A DNA stretch of 64,000 nt, taken from Gammaproteobacteria bacterium (GTDB taxonomy: Bacteria > Pseudomonadota > Gammaproteobacteria > Steroidobacterales > Rariloculaceae). Position 1 is the stretch's first letter; each line of letters starts with the position of its first letter. The translations under genes were made by a program, and so were the position numbers. Positions 63,930 to 64,000 of this stretch are shown here, piece by piece. The stretch is taken from NCBI GenBank assembly GCA_022819855.1, contig JAJEGN010000021.1, positions 1 to 64,000 of the forward strand, read 5' to 3'. The notes beneath the pieces are model-generated. The model was not told where the DNA came from, searched no databases, and worked only from the letters and a program-made list of their open reading frames with translations.

Positions 63930-64000
63930 CTAGTTATTGTTTCTCGTCAGATAAGTGATGATGTCGTCGAGCTCGGCATCACTGATTTCGGTTCTTCTCG
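63930..64000 (-). CDS. C-terminal end of a cytochrome c family protein (partial)
   Basis: The last 22 or so codons of a gene that enters from the right edge: RRTEISDAELDDIITYLTRN ending at TAG (63932-63930). This is the typical C-terminal helix of class I cytochromes c, and it resembles the end of the cytochrome at 10312 (KTEISDSELEALVAYL). The heme site lies outside the window. Confidence 0.6.
   Translation of the reverse strand, partial: RRTEISDAELDDIITYLTRNNN

Overview
The window is GC-rich, densely packed bacterial chromosome. The gene families and their order point to a gammaproteobacterium: surE-pcm-yqaA-nlpD, ftsB-eno-pyrG, rpsB-tsf-pyrH-frr-cdsA-rseP-bamA-skp-lpxD-fabZ-lpxA-lpxB-rnhB-dnaE-accA-tilS, and map-glnD-dapD. 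Lipid A, BAM and PhoBR genes show a Gram-negative cell. The species cannot be named from the sequence. A GTP-type PEP carboxykinase, a VAO/PCMH-type flavocytochrome, a sulfatase and an Oar-like TonB receptor suggest an environmental heterotroph.

Layout. 1-2642 (minus strand): surE, pcm, yqaA and the 5' part of nlpD. 2794-6596: an Smr-domain gene (plus), then pyrG-eno-ftsB (minus). 6820-10680: a YeeE/YedE-type sulfur transporter, a small Tat-signal protein, and a translationally coupled flavoprotein/cytochrome c pair. 10763-30118 (all minus): the rpsB-to-tilS macro-cluster. It covers translation factors, UMP kinase, CDP-diglyceride synthesis, BAM, lipid A and fatty acid enzymes, RNase HII, the replicative polymerase and tRNA-Ile lysidine synthetase, mostly joined by 1-26 bp overlaps. 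30334-34614 (plus): map, glnD, dapD. 34678-41082: phosphate genes (pstB, phoU, phoR, phoB) interleaved with dapE, dsbB and tsaB. 41079-48107: a YoaA/DinG helicase, pckG (plus), and an overlapping operon of an N-formylglutamate amidohydrolase, a YbdK/GCS2-type ligase and dusA. 48207-58323: a lipoprotein amidohydrolase facing a TonB receptor, a DegT/StrS aminotransferase, mobA coupled to a secreted hydrolase, a second secreted esterase, and a Cys/Met PLP enzyme. 58496-61330: an accessory patch with an Rpn-type nuclease, gene remnants and a HigBA-like toxin-antitoxin pair, ending in a truncated epoxide-hydrolase-like gene. 62168-64000: a lipoprotein sulfatase and the end of a cytochrome c gene.

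Most notable points: (1) ribosomal protein S2 carries a C-terminal tail of about 150 residues, a basic patch followed by an Ala/Glu/Pro-rich acidic stretch. (2) dxr and uppS, which normally sit inside this cluster, are both missing; a 441-bp stretch with no recognisable gene lies between cdsA and rseP. (3) A 106-bp hairpin element between accA and tilS contains two inner stem-loops with GGA in the loop. (4) The rpsB 5' leader has a good promoter and a nested stem-loop with a UUCG tetraloop. (5) TTG starts inside a TTGA overlap appear at lpxA and mobA. (6) At about 61287 a hydrolase gene joins a decayed fragment of an unrelated gene, next to the toxin-antitoxin pair. No tRNA, rRNA, CRISPR array, complete insertion sequence or prophage was recognised.
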